From contig MHGR01000061.1 of assembly GCA_001805655.1 (NCBI GenBank), positions 1,674 to 7,741 on the forward strand: DNA of 6,068 nt. The letters are read 5' to 3'. Within the stretch, counting starts at the first letter, position 1, and each line of letters starts with the position of its first letter. This document shows, piece after piece, positions 1-4,712 of the stretch. The stretch is from Omnitrophica WOR_2 bacterium RIFCSPHIGHO2_02_FULL_52_10 (lineage in GTDB: Bacteria; Omnitrophota; Gorgyraeia; Zapsychrales; Zapsychraceae). The position numbers and the translations under genes were made by a program. A model generated the notes under the pieces. That model did not search any database and had not been told where the DNA came from. It saw only the letters and a list, made by a program, of their open reading frames with translations.

Positions 1-473
1 ACGATGTTTCGAAACCGCAGTCCGGGGGCCGGGATATCGACCGCGGCCAAAGACTCATCGTCGCAGGCGTCCAGCTTGGCCAGCACGAGGTCCGCCAGCA
101 TAAGGTCATCCTGCACCTCTTTTTGATCGATGAGGGCGGCGTTGGTGATCACGGCGACCTTGCCCTTCGTCTTCTCGCGCACGGCCGCGATCATGGCCCC
201 GAGGTTTTTGGCCAATGTCGGCTCGCCGCGCCCGGAAAACGTGTAAAAATCAATCCGGCCGGGCGGTAACGCGCCGATTTCGGCCATGATGTCCTCAACG
301 CGGACAAAATCTTCGCGCTCCGTATAGAACTCCGTGGTCCGGCCCAGCTGGCAGTAAATGCAATCGTAATTGCATATCTTTTTCTGTGTCGTAAGCGGAT
401 CAATGCCCAGCGACATCCCCAGCCGCCACGAATAAACCGGGCCGTATATGTATTTGAACTTGCTTTTGATCAT
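1..473 (-). CDS. Radical SAM protein, COG0731 (TYW1-like) family, 3' end outside window
   Basis: This is the N-terminal 157 codons of a radical SAM enzyme read leftward and cut by the window edge. The protein starts MIKSKFKYIYGPVYSWRLG. The family hallmark GPVxSxRLGxSLGID lies at residues 11-25. The [4Fe-4S] motif CNYDCIYC (C34, C38, C41, CxxxCxxC spacing) is followed by QLGRTT. The SAM-contacting segment TFSGRGEPTL is at residues 78-87, where the family usually has SGSGEPTL, so R82 is a small variation. By family knowledge these enzymes bind an Fe-S cluster and cleave S-adenosylmethionine. COG0731 is related to the wyosine synthase TYW1, but bacterial members mostly have no known substrate, so I assign none. 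The ATG at 471-473 fits the conserved N-terminus. Only a weak GGA lies upstream. The gene diverges from the ZIP transporter and shares its upstream region. Confidence 0.9.
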   Translation of the reverse strand, partial: MIKSKFKYIYGPVYSWRLGMSLGIDPLTTQKKICNYDCIYCQLGRTTEFYTEREDFVRVEDIMAEIGALPPGRIDFYTFSGRGEPTLAKNLGAMIAAVREKTKGKVAVITNAALIDQKEVQDDLMLADLVLAKLDACDDESLAAVDIPAPGLRFRNI

Positions 474-492
474 AGGCGCTTGTCCGTTGAAA

Positions 493-522
493 TTGATATT
501 GCCATGACGTGAATTATATAAT
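493..522 (+). promoter_or_regulatory. Sigma70-type promoter for the ZIP transporter
   Basis: A -35 box TTGATA (493-498) and a perfect -10 box TATAAT (517-522) are separated by 18 bp. Transcription would begin near 529, giving a leader of roughly 90 nt before the transporter start. The assignment rests on consensus match and position only. Confidence 0.55.
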
Positions 523-549
523 ATTTTAATTGGGGCAATATGCAGACTA

Positions 550-586
550 TGGTAGTATAGTGCCTGACTTAGTAATAATACTACTA
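550..586. promoter_or_regulatory. Imperfect inverted repeat in the ZIP leader
   Basis: TGGTAGTAT (550-558) can pair with ATACTACTA (578-586): nine pairs including one G-T, around a 19-nt loop. It lies between the predicted transcription start and the start codon. It could be a leader hairpin or an operator for a metal-responsive repressor. It does not match the Fur, MntR or Zur consensus sequences I know, so its role is open. Confidence 0.35.
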
Positions 587-615
587 CTCCACCCTGTTTT
601 TCGCAAATATTTCCT

Positions 616-1401
616 ATGCACCCGATGGACCAAATGTCGCTTATATTCTGGACCGGCCTGACCGGCATTCTCAGCGCCCTGGCCACCGGCCTGGGGGCCA
701 TCCCGGTCCATTTCGTCAAGAAAGACTCGAATGTCGTCCGGGCATTCTCTTCGGCCATCGCCGCGGGGATGATGATTTCCGCCTCCGTCTTCTCCCTGGC
801 GCAGGAAGGCATCGCCCTGAAAGACAAGATGCCCAGCGCCCCGTATGTCGTGATCCTCGGCCTGCTCTTGGGCGCGGCTTTTTTCCGGTTCACCGAGCGG
901 TTCGTCGCCAACAGCAATGCCCACCACCCATTCCTGGAAAAGGGGCTGACCAAACGCGGCCTGTTGATCTTTATCGCGATGTTTATCCATTCCATCCCCG
1001 AAGGCATCGCCATCGGCGTGGCCTTCGCGACGGGAAACCTCCAATTCGGCCTGGTCATGGCCATCGCCATCAGCGTGCATAACATCCCGGAAGGCATGGC
1101 CGTATCCCTGCCGCTGAAAAGCGACGGGGTTTCCACCAGAAACTGCGCGCTGGCTTCCATCATGACCAGCGTCCCGCAGCCGGTGATGGCGGTTCCTTCC
1201 GCCCTGCTCGCCTGGTTTTTTGAGCCCCTCCTGCCGGTCGGGCTGGGATTTGCCGGCGGGGCAATGATCTATCTGACGGTATCGGAATTGATTCCGGATG
1301 CCCTGGCCGAGGGCGGGAAGAGCCTGACCGCCTGGGGGGTGATGGTGGGATTGTCGGGCATGCTGCTGATTACCACCTTGCTCAACGCCATCCCTATTTG
1401 A
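616..1401 (+). CDS. ZIP family divalent metal transporter (GufA/ZupT-like)
   Basis: This is a polytopic inner-membrane protein of 261 residues, the usual size for bacterial ZIP transporters, which import Zn2+ and often Fe2+, Mn2+ or other divalent ions. Both metal-site helices are intact: HSIPEG at residues 125-130 (TM4) and HNIPEG at 155-160 (TM5). The TM5 continuation MAVSLPLKSDG and the later GGAMIYLTVSELIPDA (about 214-229) are more like the GufA branch than E. coli ZupT. A short loop before TM4 has H103 and H104, which may help bind metal. The start is uncertain: ATG codons occur at 616, 625 and 634 and none has a clear Shine-Dalgarno sequence. The 634 start (MSLIFWTGLTG) would place the first helix right at the N-terminus as is typical. 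The gene stands alone on the plus strand, and the metal specificity cannot be read from sequence. Confidence 0.9.
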   Translation: MHPMDQMSLIFWTGLTGILSALATGLGAIPVHFVKKDSNVVRAFSSAIAAGMMISASVFSLAQEGIALKDKMPSAPYVVILGLLLGAAFFRFTERFVANSNAHHPFLEKGLTKRGLLIFIAMFIHSIPEGIAIGVAFATGNLQFGLVMAIAISVHNIPEGMAVSLPLKSDGVSTRNCALASIMTSVPQPVMAVPSALLAWFFEPLLPVGLGFAGGAMIYLTVSELIPDALAEGGKSLTAWGVMVGLSGMLLITTLLNAIPI

Positions 1402-1465
1402 TTGTTGACAACCATCAACACATCATCACCCGTTTTGGTTAGGTTAACGGGTTAGGGTCAGGATG

Positions 1466-1491
1466 CTCTGCTTCGCTAAAGCTTCGCAGAG
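1466..1491. repeat. Hairpin repeat, copy 1 (core TTCGCTAAAGCTTC)
   Basis: A six-base stem CTCTGC (1466-1471) pairs with GCAGAG (1486-1491) around the 14-nt core TTCGCTAAAGCTTC (1472-1485). The adjacent copy has the same core in the opposite orientation but a different stem, so this belongs to a repeat family with conserved loop and variable paired arms. Confidence 0.75.
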
Positions 1492-1492
1492 T

Positions 1493-1518
1493 CCCTCCGA
1501 AGCCTTGGCGAAGGAGGG
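1493..1518. repeat. Hairpin repeat, copy 2, inverted (core TTCGCCAAGGCTTC on minus strand)
   Basis: A stem CCCTCC (1493-1498) pairs with GGAGGG (1513-1518) around a 14-nt core at 1499-1512. Read on the minus strand this core is TTCGCCAAGGCTTC, differing from copy 1 at two positions (C for T, G for A) that are themselves complementary. One base (1492) separates the two copies. Confidence 0.75.
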
Positions 1519-1622
1519 CCGGTATGGTTGAAGGGTTAAGGTTATGTTGTTCAATGTAAACGACTTTACCCAAAGACCTAACCCATACAGGCCTCTTAAC
1601 CCTAACCGATAAACATAACCTT
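1517..1622. repeat. Multi-arm inverted-repeat block
   Basis: Several arms can pair: GGCC-GTATGG (1517-1520, 1522-1527) with CCATAC-GGCC (1583-1588, 1590-1593); AGGGTTAAG (1532-1540) with CTTAACCCT (1595-1603); and an 11-bp perfect pair AAGGTTATGTT (1538-1548) with AACATAACCTT (1612-1622). A small internal hairpin GTAAA/TTTAC lies at 1556-1569. The arms overlap, so the folds are alternatives. It may end transcription from both convergent genes or be a dispersed repeat. Confidence 0.5.
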
Positions 1623-1660
1623 CTGGAGTCAACGATGTCTTGATATTCACGAGATTGTTT

Positions 1661-1849
1661 CTAAGCCGCGGATTCCCCGCGCAACTGCGCCTTATAATAC
1701 TCGACGCATTTTGAGCACAGGCCGTCTTCTTCAGCCCAATCCGGATGGTGGCTTTTTATCTCGTCGATGATATGCTGTTCCGTATGGTCAATATAGACCA
1801 TGAGGTTATTTTTGACCTTTGCGCCGCAAACGCTGCATTGGTATTCCAT
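1661..1849 (-). CDS. Small zinc-ribbon protein of unknown function, 62 aa
   Basis: This short soluble protein has two CxxC knuckles: CSVC (C5-C8) near the N-terminus and CSKC (C45-C48), about 36 residues apart. The pattern is expected to bind one zinc ion. Between them lies a charged, His-rich helical stretch (H22, H26, H34, H35). There is no signal peptide or membrane segment, so it is probably cytoplasmic. I chose the ATG at 1847-1849 because GGAGG at 1858-1862 stands 8 nt upstream. A longer reading from the in-frame ATG at 1879 would add ten residues but begins inside a palindromic repeat and lacks a ribosome site. The gene follows mlaD on the same strand, across a 113-bp repeat element, so it may be the last gene of the Mla cluster. 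I do not recognise a named family or a function. Confidence 0.8.
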   Translation of the reverse strand: MEYQCSVCGAKVKNNLMVYIDHTEQHIIDEIKSHHPDWAEEDGLCSKCVEYYKAQLRGESAA

Positions 1850-1857
1850 CGCATTAT

Positions 1858-1862
1858 CCTCC
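1858..1862 (-). promoter_or_regulatory. Ribosome binding site deciding the zinc-ribbon start
   Basis: GGAGG on the minus strand, 8 nt before the ATG at 1849. It is the main reason for preferring the 62-residue product over the longer reading from 1879. Confidence 0.75.
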
Positions 1863-1867
1863 AATGA

Positions 1868-1980
1868 GCTGTCAGTCATCAGCTATCAGCAGCTGTCTTG
1901 ACTTTCCTTTTTGATCCAGAGGAAGTCAAGACGGTCCCAGCCCTTCCCAAAAATTTTAATTGTAAACTGGGACTGACAGC
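1868..1980. repeat. 113-bp palindromic element with 10-bp terminal inverted repeats
   Basis: Perfect ends GCTGTCAGTC (1868-1877) and GACTGACAGC (1971-1980) bound the block. Nested inside are GTCTTGACTTTCC (1895-1907) with GGAAGTCAAGAC (1921-1932), which is perfect except for one bulged T, and GTCCCAG (1934-1940) with CTGGGAC (1967-1973). The left part also repeats ATCAGC-like units (about 1878-1893). The block sits between the mlaD stop and the ribosome site of the zinc-ribbon gene. It is MITE-like in layout, but I see no clear target-site duplication at its ends. It could also act as a processing or attenuation structure in the transcript. Confidence 0.65.
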
Positions 1981-1981
1981 A

Positions 1982-2710
1982 TTATTCCTTTTCCGCGACC
2001 TTCTTGCTCTCCTTCCCGCGGTATAACATCTTCCACGGGTTCAGCTTCAGGTCATAACTCAATTCCTCCAAGTTCACGGAGAGACCGTGCAGGTTGGAAA
2101 CCGTCGAGTCAATCTTCTGTCCGTTGATGCTTAAGCGCTCGTTGGCAATCCGAACGGTGGAGGACAGCTCCTTCATGGTGATGTTCAGGTTCTTGATCGT
2201 TTCATCCACGGCGTCCTTGTTGACGGTCAGGCGTTCATCGATGTTCTCGGAAATCGATTTCAGCCGGGCGGCGATATCCTGCCCCTGGGCCAGCAGACGC
2301 TCAAAGTCCGGCGGCTCCTCGCCTATAATGATCGATCCCGGGCCGAGAAACGCCGCCCCGTCCTTGCCCGAAGTCAGCCCGACGTATTTCTCCCCCATAA
2401 AGCCGAGGTTCTTGATGTACGCCTTGGCCCCGTCGCGCAGCCTGGCCTTGGCATCGATTTTCATCGTCAATTCCATTTTGGTGTCGTTTTGCCCGTCCCG
2501 GATCATGATGTCCTCCACAATCCCGACTTCAAAACCGTTGTACATGACCGGGGAATTGAGGTTCACGCCGTCGATGTTCTTGAAATGCGCCTTCACCTGG
2601 TAGCCGCCCCGCGTCAGATTAAAATTTCCCGTCTCGATCGTAAGCACCGCGAGCAGCACGGCCACGATGCTGACCATGATCCCGATTTTTGTCTCGTTAT
2701 TCATTTTCAT
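1982..2710 (-). CDS. mlaD: MlaD-type MCE-domain lipid transport protein
   Basis: This is the periplasmic substrate-binding subunit of an Mla-type phospholipid transporter. The 242-residue protein has one N-terminal membrane anchor (about 9-26). An MCE domain follows (about 37-115) with the characteristic YQVKAHFKNIDGVNLNSPVMYNGFEVGIV-type start at residue 37 and NLGFMGEKYVGL (101-112). After the MCE domain comes a long, heptad-like helical region (about 135-222) and a basic tail with NPWKMLYRG (224-232), a pattern seen at the C-terminus of several MlaD relatives. E. coli MlaD has about 183 residues, so this one carries a longer helical extension. By family knowledge MCE domains form hexameric rings with a central lipid channel on the MlaE/MlaF complex. 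The ATG at 2710 has AGGAG six nt upstream, and the gap to mlaF is only 9 nt, pointing to translational coupling. Confidence 0.93.
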   Translation of the reverse strand: MKMNNETKIGIMVSIVAVLLAVLTIETGNFNLTRGGYQVKAHFKNIDGVNLNSPVMYNGFEVGIVEDIMIRDGQNDTKMELTMKIDAKARLRDGAKAYIKNLGFMGEKYVGLTSGKDGAAFLGPGSIIIGEEPPDFERLLAQGQDIAARLKSISENIDERLTVNKDAVDETIKNLNITMKELSSTVRIANERLSINGQKIDSTVSNLHGLSVNLEELSYDLKLNPWKMLYRGKESKKVAEKE

Positions 2711-2716
2711 AAACGG

Positions 2717-2721
2717 CTCCT
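2717..2721 (-). promoter_or_regulatory. Ribosome binding site of mlaD, overlapping the mlaF stop
   Basis: AGGAG on the minus strand lies six nt before the mlaD ATG. It shares bases with the mlaF stop codon TAG (2722-2720), so ribosomes ending mlaF finish on the mlaD ribosome site, a usual sign of coupled translation. Confidence 0.75.
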
Positions 2722-3487
2722 AGGTTAATTGTATGGGCCCTTCAATTTCCCCTTTTATGAACTGTTGAATGATCATGTTCTTGGAGCTCCTAATCTGCTC
2801 TATCGTGCCCACCTCCAGCAGCTTGCCGCGGTAGAGCATCGCCACGCGGTCGGCGATGCGGAACACGCTTTCCATGTTATGGGTCACGACAATGGAGGTC
2901 AAGTTGAGTTTCTTGGTTAAATCCAGAATCAGTTTATCGATGACCGCGCACATGATGGGGTCAAGACCGGCGGTCGGCTCGTCATAAAATACGATCTCCG
3001 GGTCCATGGCGATGGCGCGCGCCAGCCCGGCGCGCTTGCGCATCCCTCCGGAAAGCATGCTCGGCAGGTAATGCTCGAACCCCTGCAGGCCGACCAGGTT
3101 TAATTTCATCTTGGCGATGATGCCGATCACTTTAGACGTCAATTTGGTATGCTCCCGCAGCGGCAGGCTGACATTTTGCTCAACGGTCAGCGAATCCAGC
3201 AGCGCCGCGGACTGGAAACACATGCCAAAGCGGCGCTTGATCGACTCCTTTTCCTCCTCGCCGAGGCGGCTGATTTCCTTATCCCCGAAAAAAACCTGCC
3301 CCGCGTCCGCGATGATGCCGCCCGCCATGATGCGCAGCAGAGTGCTTTTGCCGCTGCCCGAGCCGCCCATGATCACGAACGTTTCGCCGCTGTAAACTTC
3401 CAGGTTTACGTTTTCGATGACCTTCCGCCCTTCAAAGGTCTTTTCCAAGCTGCGCACGGCCACGGCTATTTTCTTATCGCTGGTCAT
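2720..3487 (-). CDS. mlaF: MlaF-type ABC transporter ATPase
   Basis: This is the cytoplasmic ATPase that powers the MlaE/MlaD lipid transporter. All nucleotide-site motifs are present in 255 residues: Walker A GGSGSGKST (41-49), Q-loop Q92 in MCFQSAALLDSLTV, signature LSGGMRKR (145-152), Walker B IVFYDEP (165-171), D-loop AGLDP (173-177) and switch histidine H203. The MRKRAGLARAIA stretch after the signature and the Q-loop context AALLDSLTVEQNV are typical of the Mla/Ttg2A branch rather than general importers. The start at 3487 gives a standard N-terminus but has only a poor ribosome site (AAAG). The gene is separated from mlaE by 334 bp of repeat-filled DNA, which is unusual for subunits that must be made together. 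It is tightly coupled to mlaD downstream. Confidence 0.95.
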   Translation of the reverse strand: MTSDKKIAVAVRSLEKTFEGRKVIENVNLEVYSGETFVIMGGSGSGKSTLLRIMAGGIIADAGQVFFGDKEISRLGEEEKESIKRRFGMCFQSAALLDSLTVEQNVSLPLREHTKLTSKVIGIIAKMKLNLVGLQGFEHYLPSMLSGGMRKRAGLARAIAMDPEIVFYDEPTAGLDPIMCAVIDKLILDLTKKLNLTSIVVTHNMESVFRIADRVAMLYRGKLLEVGTIEQIRSSKNMIIQQFIKGEIEGPIQLT

Positions 3488-3554
3488 AGGCTTTGTAAAA
3501 TATAGTTCTTTGAAATTTTGAATGGGTAGTTTGTTCTATACATCTTTTTAAATG

Positions 3555-3591
3555 ATTCCCCTCCCCTCGTGGGAGGGGCTAGGGGAGGGGG
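3555..3591 (+). repeat. G/C-rich hairpin with G-quadruplex motif, left copy
   Basis: CCCCTCCC (3558-3565) pairs perfectly with GGGAGGGG (3571-3578) around a 5-nt loop. Alternatively CCCCTCCCC (3558-3566) pairs with GGGGAGGGG (3582-3590). The plus strand at 3571-3591 has four G-runs (GGG, GGGG, GGGG, GGGGG) with loops A, CTA and A, a canonical short-loop G-quadruplex pattern. Confidence 0.7.
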
Positions 3592-3618
3592 CGAATATAT
3601 CGCGGGGCACAGTTTTTA

Positions 3619-3676
3619 CCCCCTCCCTATCCCTCCCCACCAGCCCCGCCATAAGGCGGGGCAAGGGGGAGGGAAT
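3619..3676 (-). repeat. G/C-rich hairpin with G-quadruplex motif, right copy, inverted
   Basis: Inner stem GCCCCGCC (3643-3650) pairs with GGCGGGGC (3655-3662) around ATAA. Outer stem CCCTCCCC (3631-3638) pairs with GGGGAGGG (3666-3673). On the minus strand 3638-3619 reads as four G-runs (GGGG, GGG, GGG, GGGGG) with loops A, ATA and A, matching the 1-3-1 loop pattern of the left copy. Both copies share the outer end ATTCCC/GGGAAT (3555-3560 and 3671-3676). This copy would be G-rich in the mla transcript. Confidence 0.7.
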
Positions 3677-3739
3677 GCAAGGAATGTTCTTTACCCACTC
3701 AAAACTCCAAAAAACCTAAAATATTGAAAGTAATGGTCG

Positions 3740-3811
3740 CAAGAGTTCAAGACACAAGGATTGGCGCTAAACAATTTCTTTTCTGAATTTTTCTTGTGTC
3801 TTGTGCTCTTG
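3740..3811. repeat. Imperfect 21-bp inverted repeat after mlaE
   Basis: The arms 3740-3760 and 3791-3811 are complementary at 19 of 21 positions. They include the perfect 11-bp pair CAAGACACAAG (3748-3758) with CTTGTGTCTTG (3793-3803) and CAAGAG (3740-3745) with CTCTTG (3806-3811). The loop is 30 nt and AT-rich. It begins 11 bp past the mlaE stop in transcription order. No T-run follows the distal arm on either strand, so it is not a standard intrinsic terminator. It may protect or process the mlaE message end. Confidence 0.6.
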
Positions 3812-3821
3812 TACCTTGCGC

Positions 3822-4619
3822 TCAATAGCCCGAAAAAAAATAGATCCCGGTCATGATCGCGTCCGCGATGATGATCAGGATAAAGCTGGTGACAACGCTG
3901 ATGGTCGTGGCCCGGCCGACGCCGACCGCGCCGCCCGCCGTCTTGAACCCCTGATAGGCCCCGACCATGACGATGATAATCGCAAACACAAAGGCCTTCG
4001 AAAGGCCGGTGTAAATGTCCTTCAAGGTTAAAAATTTTAAAGCGGTCTGGATATAAAGCCCGGAATTTATATTGAGGTTGTGCACGCCGATCACATACCC
4101 CCCGAACAGCCCCGACGCGTCCCCGAGGATGGTCAGGCAGGGGAGCATGATAAACAGGGCGACGAGCTTGGGGACCACCAGGTAACGGATCGGGCTGATG
4201 GCCATGGTATCCAGCGCCTCGATCTGCTCGTTGACCTTCATCGAGCCGATCTCGGCGGTGATCGCCGCGCCGATGCGCCCGGCGATGACCAAGGCGGTCA
4301 GGACCGGCCCCAGCTCGCGGCAGATGGAGATCGTGACCAGGCTGGCCACGTAAATCAGCCCCCCCATCTGGATCAGCTGCGGCGCCGACTGCATCGCCAG
4401 GACGATCCCCGTGAAGAACATCACAAAGAAAACGATGATGATCGACTGGATGCCCATGTAGACCATCTGCTCGGAGACGATCTCCACGTGCAGCGGCTTC
4501 TTCTTGAACGGCCCCATGACGACCCAATAGAGCGTATCACAACAAAGCCGGATGGAATCGATGAGCACGCGGGCCCAGGCCGTGACCTTGCCCCCTATCT
4601 GTTCAAAAAATTTCATCAT
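3822..4619 (-). CDS. mlaE: MlaE-type ABC permease
   Basis: This is the inner-membrane permease of the Mla lipid transporter, 265 residues, a normal family length. The MlaE signature spans residues 101-136, starting RELGPVLTALVIAGRIGAAI and containing the EIGSMKVNEQIEALD coupling segment that contacts the ATPase. Near the C-terminus GGAVGVGRATTISVV (229-243) is also typical. About five to six membrane helices can be seen (around 55-78, 84-98, 105-122, 147-178, 207-222, 240-260). The start is either of two adjacent ATGs (4619 or 4616), with AAAGG close upstream and no strong ribosome site. The last codons run through eight consecutive T's in the coding strand (plus-strand A's at 3833-3840). The gene follows a receiver protein gene after 93 nt and is cut off from mlaF by 334 bp. 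By family, lipids move between the membranes through MlaFED. Confidence 0.94.
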   Translation of the reverse strand: MMKFFEQIGGKVTAWARVLIDSIRLCCDTLYWVVMGPFKKKPLHVEIVSEQMVYMGIQSIIIVFFVMFFTGIVLAMQSAPQLIQMGGLIYVASLVTISICRELGPVLTALVIAGRIGAAITAEIGSMKVNEQIEALDTMAISPIRYLVVPKLVALFIMLPCLTILGDASGLFGGYVIGVHNLNINSGLYIQTALKFLTLKDIYTGLSKAFVFAIIIVMVGAYQGFKTAGGAVGVGRATTISVVTSFILIIIADAIMTGIYFFSGY

Positions 4620-4653
4620 CCTTTGGAGTGTTTAAACGCCGCGGAATCACCCC

Positions 4654-4708
4654 TTCGACGGCGCCTTTTGTTCCCGCCTAAAAAGGCGATGGCTTGGGCG
4701 CCGTCGAA
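4654..4708. repeat. 12-bp GC-rich inverted repeat with inner hairpin, between receiver gene and mlaE
   Basis: TTCGACGGCGCC (4654-4665) and GGCGCCGTCGAA (4697-4708) are perfect complements. Inside is a smaller hairpin CGCCT/AGGCG (4675-4679 with 4684-4688) around AAAA. It ends 5 bp from the receiver stop and takes up most of the 93-bp gap. No T-run follows it in the leftward direction (the next bases are GGGGTGA), so it is not an intrinsic terminator for the receiver gene. Regulator site, RNA structure and dispersed repeat all remain possible. Confidence 0.65.
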
Positions 4709-4712
4709 CGAG

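Larger units (their letters stand above)
474..615. other. Divergent intergenic region between radical SAM gene and ZIP transporter
   Basis: This is about 140 bp of AT-rich DNA between two divergent starts. It holds a near-consensus plus-strand promoter and an imperfect inverted repeat, listed separately. The same AT-rich block reads TATAAT on the minus strand (518 down to 513) and could serve the leftward radical SAM gene. No convincing -35 box stands 16-18 bp from it, so I do not list a minus-strand promoter. No open reading frame of interest is seen here. Confidence 0.7.
1402..1660. other. Convergent intergenic region rich in inverted repeats
   Basis: This is about 260 bp between the end of the ZIP gene and the end of the leftward zinc-ribbon gene, with no gene. 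A weak hairpin TGTTGA/TCAACA (1403-1408 with 1415-1420) follows the ZIP stop at once. A 7-bp stem ACCCGTT/AACGGGT (1428-1434 with 1446-1452) comes next. Neither is followed by a T-run, so neither is a classical intrinsic terminator. Motifs of the GGTTAGG/GGGTTA type recur in both orientations between about 1436 and 1607. The stronger hairpins are listed separately. Confidence 0.75.
3488..3821. other. 334-bp gap between mlaE and mlaF, filled with repeats
   Basis: No gene is supported here. From left to right it holds an AT-rich segment (3488-3554) next to the mlaF start, a mirrored G/C-rich hairpin pair (3555-3676), a short AT-rich spacer, and an imperfect 21-bp inverted repeat (3740-3811) just beyond the mlaE stop. 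The AT-rich leader of mlaF contains a TATATT on the minus strand but no matching -35 box that I trust. Whether mlaF has its own promoter is open. Confidence 0.8.

Noticed and set aside
523..615. Manganese or other metal riboswitch in the ZIP leader
   Set aside because: The leader is under 100 nt and AT-rich, with one weak hairpin. I see none of the conserved junction motifs of the yybP-ykoY or NiCo classes.
547..1080. Minus-strand open frame of 177 codons antisense to the ZIP gene
   Set aside because: The protein is low-complexity, rich in G/D/R/Q/H, and lies wholly opposite a clear ZIP transporter with intact motifs. It is a codon-bias shadow.
1402..1460. Intrinsic terminator for the ZIP gene
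   Set aside because: The hairpins at 1403-1420 and 1428-1452 are not followed by a T-run, so I do not call a terminator.
1444..1650. Minus-strand open frame of 68 codons in the convergent gap
   Set aside because: It translates straight through the hairpin repeats, giving FAKASEG-type repeat peptides, and has no ribosome site. I take it as a by-product of the repeats.
1661..1879. Longer 72-residue form of the zinc-ribbon protein starting at 1879
   Set aside because: Its first codons come from the end of the palindromic element and it has no ribosome site, whereas the ATG at 1849 has GGAGG at ideal spacing.
3555..3676. Possible CRISPR-like or integron attC-like array
   Set aside because: The two repeats are inverted, not tandem direct repeats with unique spacers. 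There is no integrase or cas gene and no attC core sites.
3691..4527. Minus-strand open frame of 278 codons overlapping mlaE
   Set aside because: It is the +1 shadow of mlaE (long R/G/D/H-rich stretch), running on into repeat DNA. mlaE in the other frame has full family motifs. Only its tail matters, as the possible slippage product noted above.
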